A DNA stretch of 64,000 nt, taken from contig JAYGXS010000004.1 in NCBI GenBank assembly GCA_036362985.1, forward strand, positions 44,745,131-44,809,130. The letters run 5' to 3'. This document shows positions 44,301-54,900 of this stretch, piece by piece. How positions within the stretch are numbered: the stretch's first letter is position 1; each line of letters begins with the position of its first letter. The DNA is from Ligula intestinalis (Eukaryota > Platyhelminthes > Cestoda > Diphyllobothriidea > Diphyllobothriidae). The notes beneath the pieces are model-generated. The model saw only the letters and a program-made list of their open reading frames with translations, was not told the origin of the DNA and made no database searches. The position numbers and the translations under genes are program-made.

Positions 44301-47300
44301 GTCTGCCCCAGCCGCTTATAAAGTGAGCCATTATTTCTGTTTGACTTATTTCGTTCATACTGCTAGGCAACCTGCGAAGAAAGAAGATAATCTTGATTTA
44401 TCTACGAATAAGCATCATACATTTTCAGCGAAGGTATCTCGAAAATTTTGTACCTAGAATAGCTCTCATACGAAGTCTTGTGCAAACAATTCTGGAAGTA
44501 TAGGGCTTAGAAGAATGAGATATGGGTTTTCTTGTGCTCTATAAGAAACTTAGAATTTAAATTTCATTCACTATTGGAATTTAAACACCATTTGACTAAA
44601 TATTACTGAAGGTAATGCGCACTTGCATGTCGTAGACCATATGTTCAGCACATATGCATATGTATATATATTGGGCAGTCCAATAAATGTGTTAACTAGA
44701 TCTTACAGCTAGCGCAAAATAAACTAAAATGGTTAAAACCTGAGGTAATGCTATCACAAGCGTATTTTTTATAATCATTAGCCATGTACTTTATCTTAAA
44801 ATGCTGTTTATATTGCATTTTTTAAAAAGTTCTGGGTAGGCGACATTTTAACATGAAAACACTTTGGATATCAGATGAGTTGCATAAACACACACGCACC
44901 ACAGTTACATACCTTCAGTTTTTCGCAAAAAGTTCTATTTGCCGTTGGCCAGTACTGATCTGGACAGGTCTCGCATGTTGTCAGATTTAGGATTATCTGA
45001 TTTGGCTGACATTCCTCGCAGGTCCAGCAACACTGCTGTTTCTTACTGTATTGTCGCACTGATCCAAAGCTAACGATAAGAAATATGCACACTGAAGTTT
45101 CTGCGTAATCGCTGTTTTGTTAAATACAAATACTGAATGGGAGTCAACTTTGCGAATTTTCGTAGATTAATAAGGAAGACCCAACAAATTTATGCATGAG
45201 GTGTACATATTTAAGTAATCAATGCAGATTATAACTAAAGATGCAAAAATTGCATATGTTTTGACAAGTGTTTAAACTAAAAATATATTAGTGAAGCAGA
45301 TAGCCATGCAAAAAACCCCACACTTGCCTGATACAGAAATAATTTAATAGAGCTACATCTGTAAGCAAAAGAGCTAACAGCGCTCCGTCGTTCAAACACA
45401 ACAAGTCAGTTTATGGTAGACACTATACCTGACTTGTAGCGGATGGGAGGGGTCTCTGATAACTGTTTTGTGAGTTCATGTGTGGAACATCTGATTTCTT
45501 TAATGAAATCCGTAAGTCATAGCACAACTTAAGCCGGCGAAGACCATGCAACGCTAGTTATGAAATTTGCCTGGACCTTTTGGCATAAATTTGAAAACAC
45601 TATTGTGATTTCTTCAATTTATTGAATTCTGCAAAAGCCTTTTACTGAGTAACATCGTCATTTTCGTTAGGTTTATTACTAGAAATAACCATTAGTTTTG
45701 GGGAAATTGCGGATAGGCTCATATAAAAGGAATTTCCTATGCTATTTCGAAAGAGCGAACCAAACCGCACGATAAAGTTGATAATAATAAGCAGGAACTC
45801 CAAAATAAATAAAATACATACAGAAGAAATCCCTTTCAGAACTGGAAAACTTTATAAAAATTGTTCATATTGAAGTGAAGCCAAGTTAAAGGAACCAAAT
45901 TGTTTGCAGTAACATTGAACATATGTATTATAAAAATAATATTTAGCTATCTGGTGAAGTTTCTTTGTAAAACATACATTGACAGAAGAGTTTTTGGTTG
46001 AATGCAGCAATGAACCTCATATTTCCTTCAATAAAAACCAAATTTTGAACATTTTTTCGTAGACTTAACACAAATAATGCCTTATTAACGTAAGTCGTGA
46101 AGAAAAATAGTTTTTATATACTTAACAATCCCCTTCAACTTCATTTATAAACGTAACAGACGAAAAAATAATAGGTTCGTCAAAAATGACAATGTATGTG
46201 GCCAGTTTTTTTGAATTGGCCAGTAGATATCTTAGAGTGGATTTAATCTACTAATGCGGAAGGTAAACCATTATAAAGAGAAAAGAAATTTAGTTTATTT
46301 CCAGTCAAATTAAATCGTTTATCTTCAAAAAACTTGAAGAAATTCTCAAAATTTTCAAATTTCGTTGTGACATTACGTTGGAGAAATTAAATATACATAG
46401 AAGTTCGTCAGCCGAATATCTAATTCAAACAATTTCTAAGAGGTAACTTTTCATGGAAAGTTTTGTTATTAAGCTAAGGAAAAGTAGTTGCAGAGTTATA
46501 CTGCTGACATGATTTACTCTTGACAATGTGGTTTGCTGTTTCGAGGCATTTCTACAAAGAAGCAACATGATCATCATTCTAAGAGCTAATATCCAAAAGC
46601 ACTTTCTTTTGGTCAATACCCTTTATATAAACCTTATTTTAAAGACTTTGGTGTAAACGTCAAACAGACGCGCAAATTATGAATTGATCAGCGAATATGG
46701 TAAAAACAAGCAATTTGATGACACTTTTTTCGATGACCTTCAACAAATACGTAACCGGTAAGAACAGACTTTACATAATATTTAGAATAACGAAAAATTA
46801 TTTAATTTATCGAAAGTAGTTGCTTAAAGTTTTCAACTTAACACAATATCTGAATTTATTGCTCTAATTTAGAGCTCGTTTACGTCTCTGGAACCACGGC
46901 ATTATCGAGAAAATGTTATTTTCCTTTACGAACAATTAGTAATTCCTATAGTTATTTTAAGTACATTAATAGGCATTATGCCGTTCATGATTATTTTATG
47001 TTTTCCTAGATACATTCACACTGCTATTGGAGTAATGACCAAACTTATACAAATTAAGGAAAATTACGCGGTCACTGGCAACCGCTGTTCGTGGGCACCT
47101 AATATTCCGAATTCTTATCTATTCAGTGGTGGACCTAGAAAGCACAGTATTTTGCTTAGTGACTGTTAAAAAGCACACGCACAAAAGAAATTGCAGCAAC
47201 AGTAGCTTATGTAGGCCCACTCATTATACCTACTTCCTGCATGTTTTCCTACGAAAACGGTGGTAATAAGGTTTTTTGGGGGAAAAATTAGGAGACACAG

Positions 47301-48625
47301 TAGAATATACTTGAATAAATTCGAAACGCATTTGTATTTTACTTTATTGAAAAGTGTTGTTAATTTATATCTGTAGATTTTCCTTATCTGTATTATCGTT
47401 TAACTTATTGCGGAAAAACCGGATTATGAAATTGCAGGTTTCTTGAATTTCCTGAAAAATGGAAATGCTGGTTAGAAGGTCGTCTACTTTAACCAACCTG
47501 AGGTCCAACTTACCGTTCTGGAGTAAGATTAGTATAGTGCGCGGCGCAAAGTGCCGCGAACACCTTTAGTTTACGTGTGGTAAAACTTACTCCCAGCGGC
47601 CGCGGGAAGCAACTTCGAGTACATTTTTTTCATTTCAACTTTCGAAAAATTTCCTTCTCTGCCTACCCTATTTCCACCCTACCCAAAACTCTATAAGCAA
47701 CGCTTTTGCGGGTCAAAATGCTGGCACTAGAGGTATGTGAGTGGGCCTACATAAGCTTCATTTATCGAAATTGTGTATGCCTACTAGGTTTATTTAACGA
47801 ACCGGTTGCAACGTACTGTATAAGATGTCTAGGCAAGCAAGAAAATTATAAAAAGGCGAATGAAATCGCTATTCATTACTTCAATCTTGTCCAAGAATTA
47901 CAAACAGCAAACAGTTTAAGCAAAGTGAATGACTTTAATATCGACAGACTAAGAAGGGACAAATACGATTTTCAGTTCAATAAAAGCATATAATTTCACC
48001 AAATTCTGCCTGAAAAATTAATGATTTTTCCAAATAAGGAGGACGTTTCTGTTACATGCATGCTCAACCTCTGATGCGGTTTGAAAATGTTCATGTCCAG
48101 CCATTACATAATGATGCTTTGCAATGCTTTTTCATTAAAAAGTACATTTTATCACTACTGAGCATGTGCAAAGTTATCTTTAGGTGTTTTGACAATTTAC
48201 AGTATTTTGCGGAACGAGTTAAATTCAATAAACATAGACGATTAGAGCTGCATACTGTTTTCACTTTCTTTGGAGAATTTTCGTGTTCACTTCAGACATC
48301 AATTCCGTTTTAATGTAACAGTACACCAACACTTTTCGCCAAAAGCAGTTTCACTCCGGAAATACTAAATAATAAAGTGCAATTGAGCAATATCGTCGTG
48401 GATTTACTCACGGACACTCTTCGGAGCATTGACTAGAAGGCACCAGCCTAGACTGTCCACCGGGCCATATAGGTCTTGAACGCATAGACAGCTTCGATTT
48501 CTGGTAGTCACCAACCAGACGGTAGTTGTACTCTCCTGTGTAGGGATCACGGGCGTAGTTGTATATAAGGTACTGTCCAACACCGTCACCATTTCCATCA
48601 AAAGCAACCAAATTTCCATAATTGT
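30873..48625 (-). CDS. Metabotropic glutamate receptor-like GPCR (class C), 3' part, six visible exons
   Basis: Class C receptors bind glutamate in an extracellular Venus-flytrap domain and signal through G proteins from a seven-helix domain at the plasma membrane. Visible here in order: the end of the ligand-binding domain, a nine-cysteine domain, TM1-TM6, TM7 with the PEKNVR motif, and a long Ser/Pro-rich cytoplasmic tail. Exons are 48,412-48,625, 44,913-45,069, 38,756-39,442, 34,607-34,741, 32,502-32,651 and 30,873-31,585. Reading phases match at the junctions except between TM6 and TM7, where a small exon must be missing from my model. The tail has PPESF (fits the Homer ligand PPxxF) and ends ISSV (fits a class I PDZ ligand), as in vertebrate group I mGluRs. 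Upstream ligand-binding exons are not seen before 64,000. Specific subtype is not assigned. Confidence 0.93.
31586..32501 (-). other. mGluR last intron (916 bp)
   Basis: No repeat recognised. Ends with a strong acceptor, CTTTTACTTTTTCCC then TGTTAAAG. Confidence 0.6.
32502..32651 (-). CDS. mGluR exon: cytoplasmic tail, Homer-type motif
   Basis: 150 bases, phase 1 at both ends, acceptor GGTATTTCAG and donor GAAAGAG|GTACTT. With the preceding base it encodes AMGRSPPESFARQ and then a Ser-rich stretch ending ESNQMSSER. PPESF matches PPxxF, the ligand of Homer EVH1 domains that tether group I mGluRs at synapses. Codon phase agrees with both neighbours, which supports the exon despite its low-complexity content. 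Confidence 0.88.
32652..33659 (-). other. mGluR intron, left part
   Basis: Between the TM7 exon and the first tail exon. No shared repeat recognised. The acceptor at 32,652 reads ATTATTTGGTATTTCAG. Confidence 0.5.
33660..34045 (+). repeat. Dispersed repeat ending in a hammerhead-like core (in mGluR intron)
   Basis: CATCCAATGCCAACGTTGGG, AACTGTATCCTATATGTATA and TTACCTGTTTCTGCT are followed by GCTGAGGAAGAATCC, loop, GGACTTCGAAACGTCAGGC and a tail with CTTGTCCCAGCAATTG and CTTCTTCTC. CTGAGGA fits CUGANGA. Homologous to 42,985-43,270 and oriented opposite to the gene. An unrecognised 114-codon frame (33,329-33,673) precedes it. Confidence 0.6.
34607..34741 (-). CDS. mGluR exon: TM7 and start of cytoplasmic tail
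   Basis: Acceptor TTTCAACCCTTTCAG at 34,742; donor AAATACG|GTAAAA. The exon starts with two bases of a split codon and ends in phase 1. It encodes AVSLSATVTLVCLFAPKLYI (TM7) and then YFQPEKNVRK, the proline/basic block that follows TM7 in nearly all mGluRs. The FAPK motif is the class C counterpart of the conserved TM7 proline region. Confidence 0.94.
34742..37874 (-). other. mGluR intron between TM6 and TM7 exons (left part)
   Basis: Intronic. A phase mismatch shows that an exon of about 13-25 bases should lie somewhere between 34,742 and 38,755; I could not locate it. Other open frames here (35,337-35,594; 36,693-36,974; 36,917-37,207) have no known motif. Confidence 0.5.
37875..37950 (+). 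mobile_element. tRNA-like module
   Basis: GCCGTTTGCAGCTCAGTCGG (A-box-like) followed by GGCAGTTGGTTGATCCC (weak B box). The tail of a 118-codon open frame (37,585-37,941) runs through it, which argues that frame is not a gene. Confidence 0.45.
38190..38325 (+). mobile_element. SINE copy in mGluR intron
   Basis: GGTCACGGGTTCAAATCTCG (B box), then GGGTATGACTGGCGGATGAT, TATGCCAGAAATGGCCAC and CTCCCTTGCCTTGTCGG. The A box is decayed. Followed by a TA microsatellite. Confidence 0.7.
38326..38391. repeat. (TA)n-rich microsatellite
   Basis: Runs of TA interrupted by GC-containing ATATATGCTATA units, directly after a SINE tail. It lies in the mGluR intron. Confidence 0.9.
38405..38635 (+). mobile_element. 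tRNA-derived SINE in mGluR intron
   Basis: tRNA-like head GAGCTCGGGGCTCAATGGTA (A box) and GAGTTTAAAACTCGAATG (B box), then the family body ending in CTAGTGTCCCATGTCTTTGC and TCTGCATATACATATC. The palindromic GCCAGAAATGGC word is decayed to GAGCCGGAAAAGGCC. Confidence 0.7.
38756..39442 (-). CDS. mGluR exon: TM1 to TM6
   Basis: 687 bases, exactly 229 codons, phase 0 at both ends. Acceptor TTCTACATTTTCAG; donor TTTGAG|GTAAGC. Helices by hydropathy: TM1 about residues 9-34, TM2 46-68, TM3 79-98, TM4 122-143, TM5 172-190, TM6 204-223. Conserved cysteines that join TM3 to extracellular loop 2 are at 75 (ACGIQR) and 162 (LRCAIKD). TNRLARIF ends TM3; PENFNESKFIGFAMY is intracellular loop 3, which in this family contacts the G protein. 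The exon is open upstream in the intron, but that extension is not coding. Confidence 0.95.
39443..44912 (-). other. mGluR intron of 5.5 kb
   Basis: Between the cysteine-rich and seven-helix exons. It contains the repeat at 42,985-43,270 described below and unrecognised open frames (for example 41,081-41,503, 140 codons, plus strand) without known motifs or splice support. The acceptor for the next exon is a clear TTCTTTTTCTACATTTTCAG. Confidence 0.6.
42985..43270 (+). repeat. Dispersed repeat ending in a hammerhead-like core
   Basis: Matches 33,670-34,045 in order: CATCCTACGCCAACACC, GTCCAGATGGCC, AACTGTATCCTATAAATA, CATTACCCGTTTCTGCT, then CTGAAGATGAATC, loop, GGATGTCGAAACATCAGGC. The core CTGAAGA fits CUGANGA but is followed by an extra base; helix I is weak. 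Confidence 0.6.
44913..45069 (-). CDS. mGluR exon: cysteine-rich domain
   Basis: Acceptor: TTTCTTATCGTTAG at 45,070. Donor: CTGAAG|GTATGT. It starts in phase 2, completing a Pro codon with the previous exon, and ends in phase 0. The 52 whole codons include CCWTCEEC, CETCPDQYWP and a final FCEKLK. Seven cysteines plus two from the preceding exon make the nine of the NCD3G domain that links ligand binding to the membrane domain. Confidence 0.93.
45640..47095. mobile_element. Non-autonomous TA-flanked DNA transposon, copy B (in mGluR intron)
   Basis: Aligns in order with copies A and C: GGAACTCCAAAATAAATAAA, TTTAGCTATCTGGTGAAGTT, GGAAAATTAC near the end. It is more diverged than A and C, and both termini are eroded so the CAGT ends are not visible. 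No ORF. Confidence 0.65.
47096..48411 (-). other. mGluR intron, right part
   Basis: Intronic sequence between the ligand-binding and cysteine-rich exons. Open frames at 47,706-47,993 and 48,056-48,313 on the plus strand have no known motif and I take them as chance. Confidence 0.5.
48412..48625 (-). CDS. mGluR exon: end of ligand-binding domain
   Basis: Acceptor: a pyrimidine-rich run ending TTTTTCACAG at 48,626. Donor: TGTCC|GTGAGT. The exon starts in phase 1 and ends in phase 2. Its 71 codons encode the last strand of the Venus-flytrap lobe (VAFDGNGDGVGQYLIYN, then EYNYRLVGDY) and the first two cysteines of the cysteine-rich domain (CSEEC). This FDxNGD...VG pattern is characteristic of metabotropic glutamate receptors. 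Confidence 0.92.
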
Positions 48626-50335
48626 CTGTGAAAAAGACATAATAAAGTAAAAATAAGCAGCAATCCATATAAAAAGTATTAAAATATAAACTCTTGAGTC
48701 ATACCCTTTCTAAACCTCCCCAAATTATATATTCCTGCATTTATGTGTTCCATTATATGACATTTTTTGTAACTTTGAGGAAACTGTTACACATTCTAGA
48801 CAAAACCAAGTTTCAAAAATGCCCATGCGCGCTAATTACCAAAACATTTACCGCAGAAACGCAAATATAAATTTTATCTGAAAGGAGCTTGCAATTTAGC
48901 TGTCAAACAAACCAATTAAACAAAACATGCAACACAACTCTCAAGTTTGCAGCCATTTAAACTGCTTTGTAGTTTTCATTATATACAGCAGTTTATGTGT
49001 TACATATCCGGTTTCCGAACAGGTCAACGTATAGTCATAGACCAATAAAAAATGTAAGTGGAAAGCCTACACCATGTTGTAGATTACCACAACTTAATCT
49101 AATGGGGTGTAGTATTGATTATCACTTGACATACTCCCAAGATAAGGTATTTACGCTAAAATTGCAGCTTTTAAATGAACGCTGCAAATATTACTATTCA
49201 AGTGGTTTTAACTTCGCGCGATGATTTTTGATTCTGGTATTACTCCAAACGTATGTTACAGAAAAGATAAAATATATTTCGTTAGGAACTTATTTGATAG
49301 AAAATTAAACGTTGGTAGAGAGAGTGTATCCATTAGGTGAATTTTCAACTCATGTTAACCTACTTCAACAAAAAAACGTTTCCCGTGTAGCTAGTGTCTG
49401 TGTTAGACTACGTTGATAGTAGGATTTGTTTTTTCTCAAAAATTATAACAACTAGTTCCTACTAGATTAATTATATTTTTATTTTCTATCTCTGCATCCG
49501 AAACAACCATTGTCTACCTTAAAACTTTCTCGTTTAAAATAACACCGAGGCCATGTCTTGGTACAGTGATTCGTCTGCACTCTCCTTCCTTTTATGTTCT
49601 ATGTATACTCTTGTATTCATACTTTTTTGATTAAGGCGCAGCTTTTTTTAAAAACAATGGCATTTTCAATTCAAGGACTTTGTAGTTGCTCGTTTGATAA
49701 TCGTTCTTGAAGCGCTTAAAATGACTTGTATGCACTGCACAAGTTCAAGCTTTAAAAGATATTTTACAGATGCAATAAATATTTTTTATCATCTTTTTAT
49801 AGCACGTATGCAAAATGCACTTTCGTAACCTTAAGCACAATCGGATGCAAAGAGCAATTTTAAAACTACCTAGGTAATTTAAAAATCTACTTAAACGTAA
49901 AGAGCCTTTTCTTCAAGTTGAAAGGCAAATGTACACCTGATATGATTCAAATGCATAAAAACTTTTAAATTTCAAATATCGTACAAACAGTATTTGAACA
50001 ATAATAACAATAATAATGCACACTATTTTAGCAGTCATTGTATTACCATGTCATTTGTGCTGGTCGCTGATAAAGGGTACTTAAAAGCTGACATAATGGC
50101 GTGATTAAAATATTTAAGAAGTATGCTTCACCCTCATACCGCATAAATACTCTTTTATACTCCCAAAACGATTCCTAGAGTCTGGGTTAACATTTATTGA
50201 GGTAAGCTCAGCTAATGCAAGTTAATAAAAAATTTGCCAACGCCGAAAAAAACACTAAAAGGCACATATTCTTAGATAAGGCACTTTAAAGGTTCAAATT
50301 ACATCAAGGCACGTCTTGACGCAAACTTAAGATAT
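48626..50335 (-). other. Probable mGluR intron (upstream of the first visible exon)
   Basis: AT-rich, no exon-like open frame on the minus strand with ligand-binding-domain features. The acceptor of the next exon lies at its left edge. Confidence 0.45.
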
Positions 50336-51971
50336 CAAGTTCGGCGAATCCTGCAAACAACTTTCAGAACGAAATTTAACTTGTTAGTTAAGCGTAAATC
50401 TGGACAAGTTATTTTGATCAACTGAGTGGATTTAATAATAAGAAGGGCTTTGGTTTGGAAAACCACCCACTTAGTTAAAGTTATTTGGGGGAAATGGATT
50501 CTCATTTTGGCTGAATCATGAATATGTTAATAGTTAAGAAATTCCCTATGGTTTATGGAAAGACAGGATGGACCTTTCTTCTTATATACATTGTGCTGTA
50601 AAAGAATTCCATAATTAGTAAAAAAGGCGGAATAATAATCCCTTCCAGTACTGGAAAATTTTGTGCAAAATTGATCGAATGGAACTAAAGCGAAGTTTAA
50701 GGAATCACATTTAATTTCAGAAACAAGCAGCGATAGAAATTTTAAAATTATAGTTAGCTATTCTGTGAAGTTTCTTTGCAAAAAAGTCAGTAAGAGAAAA
50801 GTTCTTGGTCGAACATTTTCTTTTACAGCACAGCTGACCTTGCGCGTAAACAAAGTTTTTACAGGTTACTGCAAAGACAGCCTACAGCAGGCCTTACTGA
50901 AGGTAAGTCATGTATAAATATATTATTTTGTTTACAATACGTTCCGATAAGGCGTTATTTAGAAACGGAACAGACAGAAGAATAATAAGTATTTCAAAAA
51001 TGGCCATATATGTGGTCTGTTTTTTTGCATTTGCACGCTCATTAAAAATCTTGAAATTAATGCGCATGACCATGCCGATGTTATAATCATCTATGATAAA
51101 GGATTCCCGAGGGAATCTAAAACGTTAGGCAAATGAAACTCCTGTTCCAGTGATAGCATCTTCGTCTTCTGAACTGCTTCCACTGACTCGAATATTCGCT
51201 ACCATTGGAATCAAAGAAGTTTTCAAAAGTCACTAATTTCTCTATGCGATAACTTTGGAAAAAGTATATATATGCAGAAGTTCGTCAGCTAAATATCCAA
51301 TAAAAGTACTTTTTAAAAAGGTTACCTATTAGGAAAACTTTAATATTAATCTTAAGAATAACAATACGCCTGGTATCTAGCAGACATGTTGCATGCTCGA
51401 TAAATGTGGTTTGCTGTTTTGAAGCATTTCCACATTTGACCACCATGGCCATATGAATAAAAAATAATATCCAAAAGCTCACTTTTTCGGTAAATGCTGT
51501 TTAGTTACATCTTATTTTAAAGGATTTGATGTAAACCTCAAACAGAAGGGCAAATAAATAACTTATCAGTGAAGCCACTTAAAAACGAGTGAAATGACGA
51601 AAGACTTTATTCCACGATATTAAATAAATGGGTGAGCACTAATTACCATATGCACATAATATTTTGACTAAAGGCAAGTTCTTTCTGTATAAAGAAATTG
51701 GCTGCTTTAAGTTTTATACTTAACAAACTTTTTAAATTTATTGTTCTTATTTATAGCTATCTTTGACGTCTCCACAAGCTGGGAATTATTGAGAAAATTT
51801 TACTTTTTTTTACAAAAACTTAGTACTTCTTATAGTTCTTTTAAGTACTTACTATGACTTATGCTGCTCATTATTATTGATAAGTTTTTGTAAATGCGTT
51901 CCCGCTGGTATGGAAGAAATAATCAAACATTTACAAATTTAGGAAAGTTGCTTGCAGCACTCGCAGAACTG
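50336..51971. mobile_element. Non-autonomous TA-flanked DNA transposon, copy C
   Basis: Starts AGTTCGGCGAATCCTGCAAA and ends with CTCGCAGAACTG followed by TA. Collinear with copy A (for example TGGATTTAATAATAA and AGGGCTTTGGTTTGGAAAAC). A PLE-type terminal repeat at about 51,065-51,215 interrupts it, replacing roughly 100 bases present in copy A at about 18,940-19,040. No ORF. Confidence 0.78.
51091..51215 (+). repeat. PLE-type terminal repeat nested in transposon copy C
   Basis: CTATGATAAAGGATTCCCGA, GGGAATC and AAAACGTTAGGC, followed by CTCCTGTTCCAGTGATAGC, CTTCTGAACTGCTTCC and CTACCATTGG. The hairpin GGATTCC/GGAATC(T) pairs. GAAAC has decayed to AAAAC. Confidence 0.6.
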
Positions 51972-54900
51972 TAAGTGTTTTTCTTCGCCATCTGGATTGG
52001 TGATAGGTTGTCACTGCCTTAAGCCGGATGCATGCACACTTTTGTCAAACGAATTAATCTACATAAAACTATGCAAAAGCCGTCTTATCTCTTTGAAGGC
52101 CACCCTAATTAGTTCTTTAAGTTGATTCTGGAATTGTCTGCGGGCTTCAACAGGATAAGAATTCGAGCACACGCGGTACAGATAAAACTAAAGCTTTTTT
52201 TCGACCTTCAATGCTCAATTAAAATATCACAATGAACAGTTGTATATCTGGCTTTTTCTTCTAACACAATTATTATCATGTATGACATTCCCTTTTTCTC
52301 TTTAGTCGGCATTTTGGAAAATGCAACTATTTCCATTTTCATTTTCCGTAATTTTCATTTCGAGAAAATGCTACAAACTGATATTTATCAGGTAATATTT
52401 TGCTTTGTCGCATCAAAAATGCCGTTTGTCTGCAGTCAGGGAACGCCTTCTTCATTTGCGTCTGATTTTGTCAAAATAAAGACAAACGTCAGGTAAAATA
52501 TTGACGTTTAGGTAAGCTATTTCACCATCAACATGGAAAGAAATCTGTGGCATTTTTAGTTGCCGTCAGCAGCGTCAGAACTGTTGATATCTTTATTATT
52601 CTTACCCTCTTTATCATCGAAAGCAATCAATTCTGTCATAACTGGCTGTTTAATTATATTTAGTAATCCATAGATTCATATCATAATGTGGGATATAATA
52701 ATATTTAGCCTGGTGCATAGGTACACTGAGCGCTTTCTTGCTGGTGTGCAAAAAGTAAAGATACCTTTTTATTTTCTTCGCAAATACTATAGTAATTAAT
52801 CAGATCTCCTTTAGTGATTGTTTATTATTACACGAAATTTCCGGATCTCAAAAATGAATGAAGAAATCGGGAACCAAAACCAAACTGATGACTAAAAATG
52901 TCTGAGCATACAAAGTTTTCGATGGAACACACTTCTCCCTTTTGGGCAGTCGTCAATGGTAAACGCCAGCAGAACTCGCATTACATGATACATGAACTTT
53001 CAAAAAGGGAAGTTTAAAATCAAGCAAATTTGATGAAACCAGAAAACCAGTTGGCGATGATATGCACAATGTCGATAAACTATCGCCAGGCCACGACACT
53101 TATAAGAGAGCAGGAGGATAATTGATAGCATGTTTGACCTTGTACTCCGTTTTCATATCACGTTATTGGCCCGATCTAAATTTATCGAAAGTAGACCTGT
53201 AGGCATCAACTTGTCTTCAGAATCGGATTTTTACAATGAATACATTGAATCAAGATTGCAAATTATGTCAAAGCATTTTACGCATATTGGCAATATTTTA
53301 CATTTGCCACAATAAGCAGCATTTTTCAACAAAAGTTAGTGAACTTGTTTTCAAGATGCTTTGCGAACTGAACAGGAAAACTGACATTTATCAAATGTCC
53401 ATATTTAACCAAAAGAATTGAATTAATGAACTCAGTTTATTTGCCGAAAGAGGGCATTTTGTTTTTTAATGTTTCAATAGCAGTACGTGTAAGGTTTTTT
53501 AATGTATTTTGAATCAACATTAGTTTGGAAAATCAGTGCCACTGCAACACTGGTGAATACAATGTAAACTAATACAAAGATTGCACACAGATGCTTTTCA
53601 AATTTGCTCAAAAAATCTTTGGTGGATATTTAACTTCATCCATTTCCATGGCGTTTGTAGAAAACTGTTTTTTTTGCCAGCACAATTTACTTTTATCCTG
53701 GTTGCAGACTGTCTCATTAAATTATTTATAGCAATTATGTTATCCAGTCGCCAAATATGTCGTAAATGCTTTAAGCAACTCCCTTTATTCAATATAAATT
53801 GGATACTTTGAGGTATAAATCACGATCACAATAAAACTGTCAGAATATATTTACATTTTTGACAATATCAATTACTTGTAAGTTTGATATGTGAAGTTTT
53901 GCCAGTTATGTTTTTTGAAAAAGTAAGCAGAAAAATCCAAAGCTTGAAAGATGCAACAGTTGAGACCCGAAATTATTACTACCACACATGTGCGTTCTAG
54001 CATGTTATGCATATTGAGAAACATAAAGCAGTGTCAAATAGGAAGGAGAGAGCCAAGCATTTTGGAGTTAAATCAAAGGCGCAAGTCCTGCTTGTCACAA
54101 TTAGACACTATCCTTCATATTCAGCAAAAAGAGGAATATTGAAGTCCTGATTACAGGGCAGTTACAAGGTTACCCTTTTGATTTCGATTTAAGTCTAGGA
54201 ACTCATCAGATTTATGTCATCTTTCTGCGAACTGTTCTTAGACGGTATGTGGTGAATAATATAACAGGATAAAAAAGTGTCCGTTAAAGTGATAAAACAA
54301 ATGGCCTACAACAATGATGACTAACATGTTTTGAATCTGTCAACGGTCTTTGTTTATACGTATGCCTTGTCCACTTGCTAGTGAGATTACTGTAAACTGC
54401 CTTCCTTAACATCACCTTCTATGCAAAATATATAAGCGTTTGATATCATGCGTTCATTCCTCAGACGTACGAATTCCAAATTTTTGTGGTGTGTCGCAAC
54501 CGAAGTAATCCTAAAATGTTTTGGACTCACATTAAATTCAAAATGGTCTAAATACGATGGTAAGTAGTATTAACTATAAGCTAAAATGCGGCAAATTTGC
54601 TGCAAGATTTTCATAATTGAAGATCTACTTGCGCGTAATTTTCGTTCCATAAGAAGTCTTCAGCATGATCTGGGGACGTCAGAGGAAGAATATGCATTGT
54701 AATTGGCAGTATCGCAATCTAGCCAAAATCTTACGATTAAATATATTTTGGGTTTGCAAATTAAGTCATCCAGTTGCCGTGGATATCGTTGACATCTAAT
54801 AACAGTGGAATAAATAGGCGAATTTTAATTCAAATGAGAAAACAGAAAAAACTGTGCAGATTTTGTTATTGATTGCTTACGTAGAACACGTAAAATGTGT

